Source: Abditibacterium sp. (GTDB lineage Bacteria; Armatimonadota; Abditibacteriia; Abditibacteriales; Abditibacteriaceae). Taken from it: 64,000 bases of DNA. Location of the stretch: the NCBI GenBank assembly GCA_030448265.1, contig JAUJNG010000012.1, forward strand, positions 1 through 64,000, read 5' to 3'. The notes beneath the pieces were generated by a model. The model saw nothing but the letters and a program-made list of their open reading frames with translations, did no database searches and had not been told where the DNA came from. The position numbers and the translations under genes are program-made. Position 1 is the first letter of the stretch. Every line of letters starts with the position of its first letter. Shown in pieces: positions 17,556-26,689 of this stretch.

Positions 17556-17708
17556 AGAATCAGTTTGAAAAGTCGGTAGCTGTTGGTCAAGCGGTTTGTA
17601 GGGGTGCCGCGAGGCGCGTTTGGAAAGCGTAAGAGTTGATCCAAACGCGCCTCGCGGCACCCCTACAAACCGCTTGACCAACAGCTACCGACTTTTCAAA
17701 CTGATTCT
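17556..17708. repeat. Near-perfect 153-bp palindrome, GCCGCGAGGCGCG family
   Basis: Arms of about 64 bases start AGAATCAGTTTGAAAAGTCG and end with the exact mirror; the loop is AAAGCGTAAGAGTTGATC-like. A diverged copy with the same outer ends and loop lies at 41731-41889, and a copy with the same inner core but different outer arms at 30320-30423. It separates the excisionase-like and recombinase genes. Confidence 0.92.
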
Positions 17709-17726
17709 TATATATACGGCGATTTT

Positions 17727-18311
17727 TCAGAGTCCCAGAATCGCCTCGTCGATCTCTTCCTGACGAAAGGAAAGATAGCTCACCGTCGAGTTGATATTGC
17801 GATGTCCCAGCGCCTTTTGCGTCTTCAGCAGGTCGCGCCCCAGCCGCTCGTGGACGTTGTTGGCAAAAGTTTTTCGCATTGAGTGCGTGCCGGTATTGCC
17901 GTTCCCGCCGGCGCGCTCGTAGGCGCTTTGCAAAATCCGGTAAGCCTGCACCCGCGACAGCGCCGCGTTGCGGCCTTTGCGCGACTGAGAAATCAAGGTG
18001 TCGCTGGTCAGGTAACCGTTTTGGCGCAACTGCTCGATCCACTCCTGCAGCGCGAGTTTGGCGTCGGGATGCAGCAAAATGGTGCAGCCCTCGACTTTTT
18101 TCTTCATGTTGCGCCGCGCGATGGAAACGCGGTCGAGAAGCCGTCCGGCGCGCATCACATCCAGCAAACGCAGCGAAAGCAGTTCACTGATGCGAAACCC
18201 CGATTTCACGCCGAGCAGAAACAGCGCGCGGTCGCGGGCGGCGAAAGGCCCATTCAAAGCCGCCAGAACCGCTTCGACTTCGCAATCTTGCAGAGGACGA
18301 CAGCCTTTCAT
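17727..18311 (-). CDS. Minimal tyrosine recombinase / integrase
   Basis: 194 aa containing only the catalytic domain of the lambda-integrase family. All catalytic landmarks are present: Arg in KSGFRISELLSLR, the Lys strand near NMKKKVEGC, H-x-x-R in THSMRKTFAN, His in LGHRNINSTVSYL and the final Tyr there. The usual N-terminal core-binding (SAM-like) domain is absent, as in FimB-type enzymes. The DNA target is unknown. With the excisionase-like gene and the broken parA it forms the remnant of an integrated element. Confidence 0.9.
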   Translation of the reverse strand: MKGCRPLQDCEVEAVLAALNGPFAARDRALFLLGVKSGFRISELLSLRLLDVMRAGRLLDRVSIARRNMKKKVEGCTILLHPDAKLALQEWIEQLRQNGYLTSDTLISQSRKGRNAALSRVQAYRILQSAYERAGGNGNTGTHSMRKTFANNVHERLGRDLLKTQKALGHRNINSTVSYLSFRQEEIDEAILGL

Positions 18312-18443
18312 AGTGTTGGAGAGTCAAAATGCCTCGAAATCTGCTCCCAATGCGTTCTTTTCCTAAAGCGTTACATTCAAATCGAGCCAAAAATAGAACT
18401 TTAAGGAGTAGATAACTCAAGTTGTCACCATGAAGGGAAAATT

Positions 18444-18540
18444 ACAGAGACGCAGAGACACAGAGAAGAACAGGAGGTATAAGCTCGTCTTTGTGGCCTC
18501 TCTCCCTCCTATTCTCCTCTGTGTCTCCGTGTCTCTGTGG
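18444..18540. repeat. Palindromic element, CAGAGACACAGAG family
   Basis: Arms ACAGAGACGCAGAGACACAG and the mirrored CTGTGTCTCCGTGTCTCTGT around a ~25-base loop. It occupies most of the 336-base gap between the recombinase and the parA remnant. Confidence 0.88.
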
Positions 18541-18601
18541 TTTTACCCAAGTGGCGGCGTTGGAATAGTGCCTTCTCCGATTGGACTCGGACATTTTAGT
18601 G

Positions 18602-18645
18602 GTAAACCATTATGTCGATTTGCTGTTAAACCGCTGTAATGGTTT
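18602..18645. repeat. Inverted repeat TAAACCATTA / TAATGGTTTA before parA remnant
   Basis: A 10-base perfect inverted repeat with GATTTGCTGTTAAACC between its arms. The GGTxxAACAGCAAA word appears again in inverted orientation right after the parA remnant (GGTAAAACAGCAAA, about 19426-19439). Could be a partition site or element ends; function is a guess. Confidence 0.4.
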
Positions 18646-18647
18646 AA

Positions 18648-19424
18648 ATGCGAAAAATCGCGGTTTCTCTTTCCAAAGGCGGCGGCGCAAAACCACGACG
18701 GCGGTCAATTTAGGAGCAGCGCTGGCCCTGGCCGGACAGCGCGTGCTTTTAGTCGATACCGACACTCAGGGCCAGTGCGCCAGCATTCTGGGCGTTCGGC
18801 CGGATCAGGGTTTGGCCGCCGTAGCGTCGGGGAAATCGCGCTGAAGGATGCGCTTCTCGAAGCGCGGCCCAACCTCCATTTGCTGGGCGGCGGGCGGGCA
18901 CTGGCGGGGCTGAAGCGCGTCATTGACCGCAGGATTTCGGCGGCGAACAAACCCTGTCAGAAACTCTGGGCGATGAGATTTTGCGCGCGGCGGGGCCGTT
19001 CGATTTTCTCCTCCTCGATACCTCGCCTGGCTGGGATGCCCTCACCGTCAACGCGCTGTTTTGCGTCGAAGAAGTCATCGCGCCGGTTTCTCTCGAAGCG
19101 CTCACCTTGCAGGGCCTCTTGGAATTTTCTAAAAGCCTGGCGGCGATCAGCAAATACAAAACACCGCTCGCCCTGCGCTTTGTGGTGCCGACTTTTTTAG
19201 ATCGGCGCGTCTCCAAATCGGGAGAAATTTTCGAACTTTTGCAAGCGCACTATCGTGCCCTGATTTGCGATCCAATCCGCTATAACGTGCGGCTCAGCGA
19301 AGCGCCAGGACACGGCCACACCATTTTTGAATACGCGCCCACCTCGACCGGCGCGCACGATTACAGCGCCCTCGCCCGCACCGTCGATGTGTGGACGCGT
19401 TTATTGGGCATCCAACGCATTTAA
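18648..19424 (+). pseudogene. ParA-family ATPase pseudogene
   Basis: Recognisable ParA/Soj protein split over several frames. 18648 starts [13 protein letters not shown]; the frame shifts near 18690 to [20 protein letters not shown] and [19 protein letters not shown]; shifts again near 18825 to [20 protein letters not shown]; and again near 18940 to FDFLLLDTSPGWDAL, VRLSEAPGHGHTIFEY and the stop at 19424. The Walker A region (KGGVGKTT in the family) is damaged: the conserved Val-Gly is lost. At least three indels make this a genuine pseudogene rather than one sequencing error. It sits beside a recombinase and has no parB. Confidence 0.85.
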
Positions 19425-19435
19425 TGGTAAAACAG

Positions 19436-19455
19436 CAAAACGGTTTGCCGTTTTG
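19436..19455. terminator. Short hairpin CAAAACGG-TTTG-CCGTTTTG
   Basis: A perfect 8-bp stem with a 4-base loop between the convergent parA remnant and the sulfatase gene. The T-run is short, so terminator function is plausible but weak. Confidence 0.4.
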
Positions 19456-19480
19456 ATGTTTCAGATGTTTGCCAGGACAT

Positions 19481-20962
19481 TTAGCATTCGCTCGGATGAG
19501 CCGCCGCCAGTTTGTCGGCCCACTGGGCGCGGTCGGTGGCGCGCAAACGTTCCAGATACGCGGGCAGTTGGCCGCGCGTGTGAAGCGGGCCGCCCTCATT
19601 AATCACCGTCCACATTGGGTCTTGGCCGTGCGTGGCGCTTCGCATCATTCGCGTCGTCCACTCATCGAGCAACTGCATCGCGCGGGCGACTAAATCGGGG
19701 CGTTGCGGGGCGAGATCGTGCTGTTCGTGCGGGTCGTTTTTGAGGTCGAAGAGCATGATTTCGGGAAAAGCGTGATAGCCGTCGTGATAGGAGCGGATGC
19801 AGATGTAATCCTCGAAACGCACGCTGCGCTGGCAGCTCCAGGCGTTTTGCGACACCACGAGCGATTCGCGCCCGCCTTCTCTGCCTTCGCGCAGTGAGGA
19901 AGCGAAGCTCTGGCCATCCCAGCGCGCTGGAACGGTTCCGCCCAGCAGTTCAATCGCGGTCGCGGCCATGTCGAATTGATAGAGTAGGGATGCATCGACG
20001 CGGCCCCCCTGCCCATCGGTGACGCGGGGCCAGATGATGATGAGCGGAACGCGGGTGGTGATGCCGTCGGCGGTCTGGTGGTCGCCGTAGATGTTGAGTT
20101 CGCCCAGGTTTTCGCCGTGATCGCTGGAAATGATGATGGCGGTGTCGTCCAAAACTCCCGCATCCGAGAGCTTCTGGATTAACTGGCCGACGAGTTCATC
20201 GGCGAAGCGCACGCCGGTGTCGTAGCCGTCGAACATGGCGCGCACCTCGTCCATCGAGCGCATTTCGCTGGGCTGGCGCGGAAAACGCCGTGCCAAGTCT
20301 TTTTCATAATCGCTGGAGCCGAAACCGTTGACTTCGCGCGCGCTGTGCGGGCCGCAGCCGTTCCAGTGCTCCTGGCGCACTTCGTCGGAAAGCCAGGCGG
20401 GTAGGGGATCGTTCTCGAAGGGATTGCCGAACGACGCGGGCGTGCGGTAGGGCGTGTGCGGATCCCAGACGTTGAGATGCAAAAACCAGTTGTCGTTCTG
20501 GGCGTTGCGATCCAGCCAGCCGAGCGCGATGGGCGCGACTTCGTCCGCCGTTTCGCTGCCGCCTTTGCCGGAGTTGTAAATCTCGTTGAAGTTGGCATAC
20601 CAGTGCCACGCGCTGTGGCGCTCGCCAAAGGGACTGATCGCCGCCGTTTTCAGCCCCGCGTTCCGCAGGCAGCGCATCCAGCTCGTCTGACCGAGCGGCG
20701 ACTGAAAACCGCGCTCCGGCCCGCTAATAAACGGCTCCGCCGCCACGCCGCCGTGATTGACGACGCCAGTGTGAATGCCGAAGCGTCCCGCCGCCAGCGC
20801 GGTGCGCGAGGGCAGACAGGGCGCGTCGGGGACGTAGCAGTTGGTAAAGCGCACGCCGCGCGCAGCCAGGGCGTCGATGTTGGGGCTGGTGTTGCGATGG
20901 TAGCCGTAGCTGCCGAGGTGGTCGGGGCGCAGGCTGTCGATGTCGATGTAGAGAATTCGCAT
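19481..20962 (-). CDS. Cytoplasmic sulfatase with CLPSR motif
   Basis: Sulfatase of 493 aa. [20 protein letters not shown] gives the first metal ligands, C49 of CLPSR is the formylglycine site, and [20 protein letters not shown] is the second metal motif. [16 protein letters not shown] is typical of the exo-acting arylsulfatase-like subfamily. The ATG at 20962 gives the conserved N-terminus; the longer frame runs through a palindrome. No signal peptide. Last gene of a minus-strand run that contains two other sulfatases and the FGE. Confidence 0.93.
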   Translation of the reverse strand: MRILYIDIDSLRPDHLGSYGYHRNTSPNIDALAARGVRFTNCYVPDAPCLPSRTALAAGRFGIHTGVVNHGGVAAEPFISGPERGFQSPLGQTSWMRCLRNAGLKTAAISPFGERHSAWHWYANFNEIYNSGKGGSETADEVAPIALGWLDRNAQNDNWFLHLNVWDPHTPYRTPASFGNPFENDPLPAWLSDEVRQEHWNGCGPHSAREVNGFGSSDYEKDLARRFPRQPSEMRSMDEVRAMFDGYDTGVRFADELVGQLIQKLSDAGVLDDTAIIISSDHGENLGELNIYGDHQTADGITTRVPLIIIWPRVTDGQGGRVDASLLYQFDMAATAIELLGGTVPARWDGQSFASSLREGREGGRESLVVSQNAWSCQRSVRFEDYICIRSYHDGYHAFPEIMLFDLKNDPHEQHDLAPQRPDLVARAMQLLDEWTTRMMRSATHGQDPMWTVINEGGPLHTRGQLPAYLERLRATDRAQWADKLAAAHPSEC

Positions 20963-21005
20963 GGTTTGGGGTGTTGGAGTGCGCTTGAAAAGATTTGGCG
21001 CTTTG

Positions 21006-21088
21006 GTAGGGACATGGCCTGCCATGTCCGCCGTCTCCGAGAGACGGCGAACCGTGGATTCGCCGGACATGGCAGGCCATGTCCCTAC
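21006..21088. repeat. Palindromic element, GTAGGGACATGGC family
   Basis: Arms GTAGGGACATGGCCTGCCAT and its mirror, with a smaller CCGTCTC/GAGACGG hairpin in the loop. It lies between two sulfatase genes. Confidence 0.88.
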
Positions 21089-21105
21089 GAGAAAAATCGA
21101 ATCCC

Positions 21106-22614
21106 TCAAGCGCCCGCAATACGCGGCAGCGCCGTCGGTTCGCGTTTGAGTTCGGCGTTGACGAAACGCCGGAACAATTCGCCCTTGACTTCGCGATATT
21201 CGGGATTGTCCCACAAGTTACAGCGTTCATCGGGGTCGTTTTCCAGGTCGAAGAGTTCGCCGTAAGGCTGGTCGCGGTAAACCGTGATTTTGAAGCGCGG
21301 CGTGATAAAAGTCCGCAAATGCACCCTGGTGGGCTGGTGGCGAAATTCGACGATGACATCCTCGCGCGCCGTCGCCGCTTCGCCGCGCCACACCCCAAGC
21401 TGGTTCACGCCCTGCATCGCGCCAGGAACCGGAATCTCGCACGCGGCCAGAAAAGTGGGCGCCAGATCGACTAGGCTTTGCAGCGCGTCGTTTTCCGCTC
21501 CGGCGGGCACTTTCCCAGGCCAGCGCACAATGAAGGGCAGTTTCAAGAGATCTTCGTAGTGGAAGGCGCCCTTGTGCCACAAGCCGTGCTGGCCCAGAAA
21601 ATGGCCGTGATCGGTGGTGAAAACGATGAGGGTGTCTTCGGCGAGGCCCAGTTCGTCCAGACGGTCGAGGATGCGTCCGATTTGCTCGTCCATGAACGAA
21701 ACCATGCCGTAATAGACCGCCATATCCTTGCGGCCCTGCGTTTCGTCGGTGAGGTGGGAATTGAAACCGTGATTGGCCTGTCCGCTTTCCTGATAGGCCG
21801 AAAAATCGGGTTTTTCCTGCTGAGTGAGGCGAAAATGCTCCGGCAGCAGCTCCATTTCGTTTTCGAGCAGAGTTCCTATCTCCATATCCGCCGGATCATA
21901 CATTGAAGCCCACGGTTCGGGCACTAAATAGGGCGGGTGCGGGTCGTGAAACGAGGCCCACGCGAAAAATGGTTTTTGCTGCGCGGCGCACTCCTCGATA
22001 TTGGCAATGGTGCGCTCGGCTGTCCAGGTGGTGTAGTGGAACTCGGCGGGCAAATCCCAGGAATGCTCGCGTTCGGGGCCGGAATTTTTGCCCCAGTTTT
22101 TCTGGAAGTAGTCGCCCCAGTTGGCGAGTCCCTTTTCTTCCATCCAGATCGCGTAGTGCTGGCCGACGTGGGATTCATCGGCGTGATTGCGCGCCAGTTC
22201 GATGCGGTCGAAGCCATACCAGGGGCCGCTGAAATGGCGCCAAAACTCTAAATCTTTGAGCAGGGGATACGATTCGAGCGACTGCTGTTCGGGCGTCGAA
22301 AGCAGGGGCTGAAAATGCGCTTTGCCCACTAAGGAAGTCGTGTAGCCGTGATTGCGGAAGGTATCGCCGACAGTCGGGACGCTTTCGGGGAGTTTGGTGC
22401 CCAGCGACCAGGCGCCGTGCAGCGACGGATATTGGCCGGTGATGATCGAGGCGCGCGTCGGTGTGCAGGTCGGATTGGGACAGTAGGCGCGGGTGAAGCG
22501 GGTGCCTTCGCGGCACAGGCGGTCGAGGTTGGGCGTTTTGATTTTGGGGTTGATGACGCCTAATGTGTTCCAATGCTGCTGGTCGCTGGTGATGAGGAGA
22601 ATGTTGGGGCGCAT
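21106..22614 (-). CDS. Cytoplasmic sulfatase with CTPTR motif
   Basis: Sulfatase of 502 aa. [16 protein letters not shown] starts the metal site, C50 of CTPTR (Thr in place of the common Ser) is the expected formylglycine, and [18 protein letters not shown] is the second metal motif. [13 protein letters not shown] matches the family. The ATG at 22614 is used; an upstream in-frame start lies within a palindrome. No signal peptide. It follows the FGE gene by about 150 bases, nearly all of which is palindrome. Confidence 0.93.
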   Translation of the reverse strand: MRPNILLITSDQQHWNTLGVINPKIKTPNLDRLCREGTRFTRAYCPNPTCTPTRASIITGQYPSLHGAWSLGTKLPESVPTVGDTFRNHGYTTSLVGKAHFQPLLSTPEQQSLESYPLLKDLEFWRHFSGPWYGFDRIELARNHADESHVGQHYAIWMEEKGLANWGDYFQKNWGKNSGPEREHSWDLPAEFHYTTWTAERTIANIEECAAQQKPFFAWASFHDPHPPYLVPEPWASMYDPADMEIGTLLENEMELLPEHFRLTQQEKPDFSAYQESGQANHGFNSHLTDETQGRKDMAVYYGMVSFMDEQIGRILDRLDELGLAEDTLIVFTTDHGHFLGQHGLWHKGAFHYEDLLKLPFIVRWPGKVPAGAENDALQSLVDLAPTFLAACEIPVPGAMQGVNQLGVWRGEAATAREDVIVEFRHQPTRVHLRTFITPRFKITVYRDQPYGELFDLENDPDERCNLWDNPEYREVKGELFRRFVNAELKREPTALPRIAGA

Positions 22615-22624
22615 AGAAGGGTGG

Positions 22625-22740
22625 TTTGCAGCGACTAAAGTCACCGCAACAACGACGCGAAGTCCGCCTGTGCAGACTGAATGCCCCCAACCTGCGAAGG
22701 CAGGTTTCGCGTCGTTGTTGCGGCGAATTTAGTCGCTGCC
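22625..22740. repeat. Palindromic element, TTCGCCGCAAC/CCTGCCTTCGCAGG family
   Basis: Arms begin GCAGCGACTAAAGTCACCGC and are mirrored at the right end; the inner CAACCTGCGAAGGCAGG hairpin is shared with five other sites in the window. Confidence 0.88.
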
Positions 22741-22765
22741 TACTCAAAACTCTCAGTTTCGAAGA

Positions 22766-23836
22766 CTACATATCGCGCGCGCAGCGAAAGCCGGTGTGAC
22801 TCGACGCGCTGTCGGGCGTGTTGCCGGTGCGCGCCGCGACGCGGTAGCGGTTGCAGTAGCTCTCGTGGCACAGGTGCGAGCCGCCTTTGATGAGTTTCAT
22901 CGTCCCATGGGGCGGCCCCTGCGGATTTTCGCGCGGCCCATTGATGTGAAACGAAGGGCTGAACCAATCGCGGCACCATTCCCACACGTTGCCCGACATA
23001 TTATAAAGCCCAAAAGCGTTGGGTGCGAAACTTTTGACCGGCGCGGTGGCGAGATAGCCGTCGGCGCCGGAATTGAAATGCGGAAACTTGCCCTGCCAGA
23101 TGTTGCACCGGTGCTTGCCGTCCACCAGGAGCGTGTCGCCCCAGGGATAAAGTTTTTGCACCAGACCGCCGCGCGCCGCGCATTCCCACTCGGCTTCGGT
23201 GGGCAATCGTTTTCCGGCCCATTCGCAATAGGCGAGCGCATCGTTCCACGAGATATGCACGACCGGATGATCCATGCGCTTTTTGATGTTGGAGCCAGGG
23301 CCTTCGGGCCGCATCCAGTTGGCGCCCTCGATGCCCAGCCACCACTCGGTTCCCGCCGCCACGCCCTGCATCTTTTCTTTGGCCTTGGGCGTGACGTGCT
23401 TGTGAAACACATAAGACCAGCCGAAAACCTCGGCCTCGGTGCGGTATTTCGTCGCCGTGACGAACTCTTCGAACTGCGCGTTGGAAACCGCGCAGATGTC
23501 GATGAAAAATGGATCGAGGCGCACTTCGCGCACGGGGCCTTCGCCGTCGGCGCGAAACGCTTTGGGATAATCGGTGCCCATCAAAAACGCGCCGCCTTCG
23601 ATGCGTTTCATGCCCGCCGTCGAGCCGTAGCGCCCGTTGGCGGCGCGGGGCAGGGCAGGGGAAGCGTCCAGATGCTGCGCGGGCGGCGCGGCGGGCGCTA
23701 CCAACTGCAATGCGGGCGATTTGGAGGTGTCTCCTTCGTGCAACTCGCGCTGCGCCATGCAGCACGCGGAGGGTGAAGACCCGTTTTCCACTTCAAGAGG
23801 TGAATTGTTCATAACGTCAATTTCGAGAGGGTTCAC
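22766..23836 (-). CDS. Formylglycine-generating enzyme (sulfatase activator)
   Basis: FGE/SUMF1-family protein of 356 aa. The domain starts at GMKRIEGGAFLMGTDYPKAF and ends GFRCARDM. The active-site pair is intact: C323 and C328 in GGSHLCHESYCNRYR, spaced as in characterised FGEs, followed by AARTGNTPDSASS. This distinguishes it from the many SUMF1-like proteins lacking these cysteines. It oxidises the C-x-P-x-R cysteine of sulfatases, so it should serve all six in the window. The GTG at 23836 is chosen because it overlaps the preceding sulfatase stop (GTGA); ATG 23812 is the alternative. The first ~65 residues are a Pro/Ala-rich leader of unknown role, with no clear signal peptide. Confidence 0.93.
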   Translation of the reverse strand: MNPLEIDVMNNSPLEVENGSSPSACCMAQRELHEGDTSKSPALQLVAPAAPPAQHLDASPALPRAANGRYGSTAGMKRIEGGAFLMGTDYPKAFRADGEGPVREVRLDPFFIDICAVSNAQFEEFVTATKYRTEAEVFGWSYVFHKHVTPKAKEKMQGVAAGTEWWLGIEGANWMRPEGPGSNIKKRMDHPVVHISWNDALAYCEWAGKRLPTEAEWECAARGGLVQKLYPWGDTLLVDGKHRCNIWQGKFPHFNSGADGYLATAPVKSFAPNAFGLYNMSGNVWEWCRDWFSPSFHINGPRENPQGPPHGTMKLIKGGSHLCHESYCNRYRVAARTGNTPDSASSHTGFRCARDM

Positions 23837-25276
23837 GCCGGAAAACCGCGCGGGTCTTCATGCCAAGGCGTTACGTCAGAGGTTTGGATGCTCCAATCGA
23901 GCAGGCGTTTCTCCAGTTCGCTTAGAATCATGGCGCTTTCATTCTGGCCGTGCAAATTGGATAATTCGCGCGGATCGGATTGCAAATCATACAATTCGCT
24001 GTCGCCATTGGGCCGGTGAATCAATTTGTGGGTCTGGGTGCGAATCATGGTTGCGCGCCCGATGCTTTTGGGGTGATCCTGCTGCAATTTGCCTTTGGGA
24101 TAGTAAATATGGTCTGGGCTGCGAATTCCCTGATCGGTGCCCTGCCGCCCTTCAAAACAGTGCGGCTCGTGCAAGGCGTAGCCGCCCTCGGCAAAAACCG
24201 CTCGGTTGGGGTCGCCCGCTGCGCCTTCCAACTGCGGCACCAGAGAACGCGCGAAATGAGTGTGCCCCGCCGGAATGTTCGCCAGTTCGAGAACCGTGGC
24301 CATGATGTCGAACAGTTCGTTCGGCTCTTCGACGACGTGACCGGCTTTGCCGCGCGGCATCCGCACCACGAGCGGCACGCGCGTGAGCGTATCGTCCAGG
24401 CCCGACGGCCACTTTTCGACCAGCCCATAATCGCCCGCCCAGTCGCCGTGATCAGAGAAAAAAATGATGGTGGTGTCATCGGCGTGGCCGCTTGCGTCGA
24501 GCGCGTCCATCAGTTGGCCCAGCATCTCGTCCACCACGCCAATCATGCCCAGATAAACCGCGTTGATTTTGCGAAAAACTTCGTCGCCCAACTGATCGAG
24601 GCGCCGCGTCTGGCGAATCAAGTCATGAAACTGGGGCTTATGGGGCAAATTGGCGGGGCGAAGCGGCGGCAAATCATCGGGATTGATCATGTCGTGCCAC
24701 GCACCAGGCGCGAAATAGGGGCAGTGCGGAAAAATGATGGGCAGATAGATGCAAAATGGCTTTTGCGGCTTGCTCTTGAGAAACTCGATGGCGCCGTCCA
24801 CGTGCGCGAAATCGCCCAATTCCTCGATTTTTTCGGCTGCGGGCTCAAAAAGAAAGGAGTAGAAGCGCGGATCATCTTGCGAAAATGGGTTGCGCCCGCC
24901 GCGCGAGGGCCGCGCGCGTGCTGCGCTGCCCGAGGCGAAAATCGGTGACGGAATCGGCGAAGGAATCGGGCGAAAGCAGGTCGTTTTTGCCGCCCCACAT
25001 CACGTCGTAGCCCGCCGTTTTGAGATATTTGAGCAGTTGCGGTTCGTGGCGCTGCAAAGCGTGCCACAGCGTGCGGTGGCCGTTGACGTGGGGATATTGC
25101 CCCGTCATGAAACTGCACCGGCTCGGCGTGCAGACGGTGTGCTGCACGTGGCACTGGTCGAAGCGCGTGCTCTGCGCGGCGAGGCGGTCGAGGTTGGGCG
25201 TGGACGCGAGCGGATGGCCGTAACAGCCCACGCTTTCGGCGCGCATTTCGTCGGGATTGAAGAGGATGAAGTTCAT
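23833..25276 (-). CDS. Cytoplasmic sulfatase with CTPSR motif (frameshifted)
   Basis: Sulfatase read from ATG 25276: NFILFNPDEMRAESVGCYGH, C49 of CTPSR, then GYDVMWGGKNDLL. Near 24890, within a GC-rich CGCGCGGCGGGCG stretch, the homologous reading moves to another frame (PFSQDDPRFYSFLFEP ... FFSDHGDWAGDYGLVEKW) and ends at 23833. A single indel restores a full protein of about 480 aa with all metal motifs. The stop overlaps the FGE start (GTGA), so sulfatase and activator are translationally coupled. A LacI-type operator ends seven bases before the start. Real mutation versus sequencing error is open. Confidence 0.85.
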
Positions 25277-25282
25277 GGGCTG

Positions 25283-25296
25283 GGTAATCGTTTACC
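25283..25296. promoter_or_regulatory. LacI-type operator, GGTAATCGTTTACC
   Basis: A 14-bp palindrome with one mismatch and central CG, nearly identical to the site at 4190-4203. It lies immediately before the start codon of the minus-strand sulfatase, where a bound repressor would block early transcription or the start region. Confidence 0.5.
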
Positions 25297-25319
25297 AAAA
25301 CGGCGGGTTGCGCGGAGTC

Positions 25320-25646
25320 GTAGGGACATGGCGTGCCGTGTCCGTCGTCTCCGCCAAAGACGGGGTGCTGCAGCGAGGCAAGCCAAGGACAGGGCGTGCC
25401 ACTTAATGTGTGACTTGTTTTCCACTGGCTGAACAGCCAGCCAGCTTGTCTGCCAGGAGGCTGAAGCCTCGGCAACCAAACCAAGGCCACCTGCGTGGCC
25501 TATGATTCAAAGAGATTCAAGAGGTGTAGCCTGCGAAGGCAGGCTTGGTCCTTTACCGAGGCTTCAGCCTCCTGGCAGACAAGCTGGCTGGCTGTTCAGC
25601 CAGTGGAAAACAAGTCACACATTTAAGTGGCACGCCCTGTCCCTAC
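25320..25646. repeat. Nested giant palindrome (arms ~85 bp)
   Basis: Outer words GTAGGGACATGGCGTGCC (25320) and GGCACGCCCTGTCCCTAC (to 25646) belong to the GTAGGGACA family. Inside, 25387-25472 and 25556-25640 are mirrored almost perfectly over about 85 bases (TGTGTGACTTGTTTTCCACT..., GGCTGAAGCC). The loop carries a GCCTGCGAAGGCAGGC hairpin of the third family. It fills the 366-base gap between the sulfatase and the oxidoreductase; no gene is seen in it. Confidence 0.9.
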
Positions 25647-26689
25647 GAACTCTCCAAGCGCACCACTTCGCCGCTTCGCGCCGAGGCGACGCCCGCTTCC
25701 AAAACCGCGATTTGGCGCCGCAGTTCGGGCAACCCAACCATCGGCTGCGCGCCCTGAGTTAACACATCAGCGAGGTTTTCGTAAAAATCGCGCCAGCGCC
25801 CGCGCAGCGTCGGGACGGTTTTCTCGCCGCTTTTGCCCGCGACGCGCGCAAAGTTTTGCGGGTCTTCAATGGCGCTTTCGATGTCGCCGATTTTCAGCGC
25901 GTCTTCCTGCGGGTCGAGGCCGTATTTCTCAAATGTGGCCTCGGAGCCGTGTGCGTAAAAGCGCGGTTTGGAGATCGCAGCGCGGCTCGAAGTATCAATG
26001 ATTCCGGTGCAGCCGCCCTCGAAATGGATGAGCAGAAGCGCCTCACTTTCGATGTCGCGCGCGGCCTCATCAAAGTGCATCCGGCAATAGACCGACTCGA
26101 CTCGTTGCGGAAAAAGCAGCAGCATTTGATCAACTAAATGCGCGCCCAGGTCGTAAAAACGCCCGCCGCCGCTTTGCGCCTGGCCGCGCCAGCCGCCCCA
26201 CAAGCCCAGGCCCTGCCACGCCATTTCGATCCACTTCACCTCGCCCAACTCGCCGTCCGCGATGCAGCGCTGCAAAGTCATAAAATCGCCGTCGCGCCGC
26301 CGGTTTTGGAAGACGGTAAGCAGCCGGTCGCTGTGTTGCGCGGCCTCGGTCATGCGCTCGTATTCTGCGAGCGAAAGGCACATCACTTTGTCGGAAACGA
26401 CGTGTTTTCCGGCCTCAAGCGCGCAAACCGCGAGGTCGGCATGGGTGTGATTGGGCGTGGCCAAAACCACGACATCGACATCCGTGTCAGCGATAACCGC
26501 CTCGAACGATTGGTAGGCGCGCACGCCCAGATCGCTTTCGATGGCGGCGCGCTTTTGCGCGTCGCCCGACGCGACGCCGTGCAATTGCAGGCCAGGCGCC
26601 AGATTGATGAGAGGGGCGTGGCACTGGCGCCCCCAGCGTCCGTAGCCGATGACGGCGACACGGGGAAGGTGATGGGTGATGAGATTCAT
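25643..26689 (-). CDS. Gfo/Idh/MocA family oxidoreductase
   Basis: NAD(P)-dependent sugar oxidoreductase family, 348 aa, the usual length. The Rossmann fold starts at residue 10 (RVAVIGYGRWGRQCHAPLIN) and the family motif is VLATPNHTHADLAVCALEAGKHVVSDK, in which the normally catalytic EKP is altered to SDK. GGGRFYDLGAHLVDQ provides the catalytic-domain His region. The ATG at 26689 gives the conserved N-terminus. The changed EKP may mean altered chemistry. It heads the minus-strand run with the sulfatases and FGE, so a role in modifying a released sugar is likely but inferred. Confidence 0.9.
   Translation of the reverse strand: MNLITHHLPRVAVIGYGRWGRQCHAPLINLAPGLQLHGVASGDAQKRAAIESDLGVRAYQSFEAVIADTDVDVVVLATPNHTHADLAVCALEAGKHVVSDKVMCLSLAEYERMTEAAQHSDRLLTVFQNRRRDGDFMTLQRCIADGELGEVKWIEMAWQGLGLWGGWRGQAQSGGGRFYDLGAHLVDQMLLLFPQRVESVYCRMHFDEAARDIESEALLLIHFEGGCTGIIDTSSRAAISKPRFYAHGSEATFEKYGLDPQEDALKIGDIESAIEDPQNFARVAGKSGEKTVPTLRGRWRDFYENLADVLTQGAQPMVGLPELRRQIAVLEAGVASARSGEVVRLESS

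Noticed and set aside
17556..17708. Transposon terminal inverted repeats
   Set aside because: Arms are nearly contiguous with an 18-25 base loop and enclose no transposase; it is a hairpin element, not a transposon.
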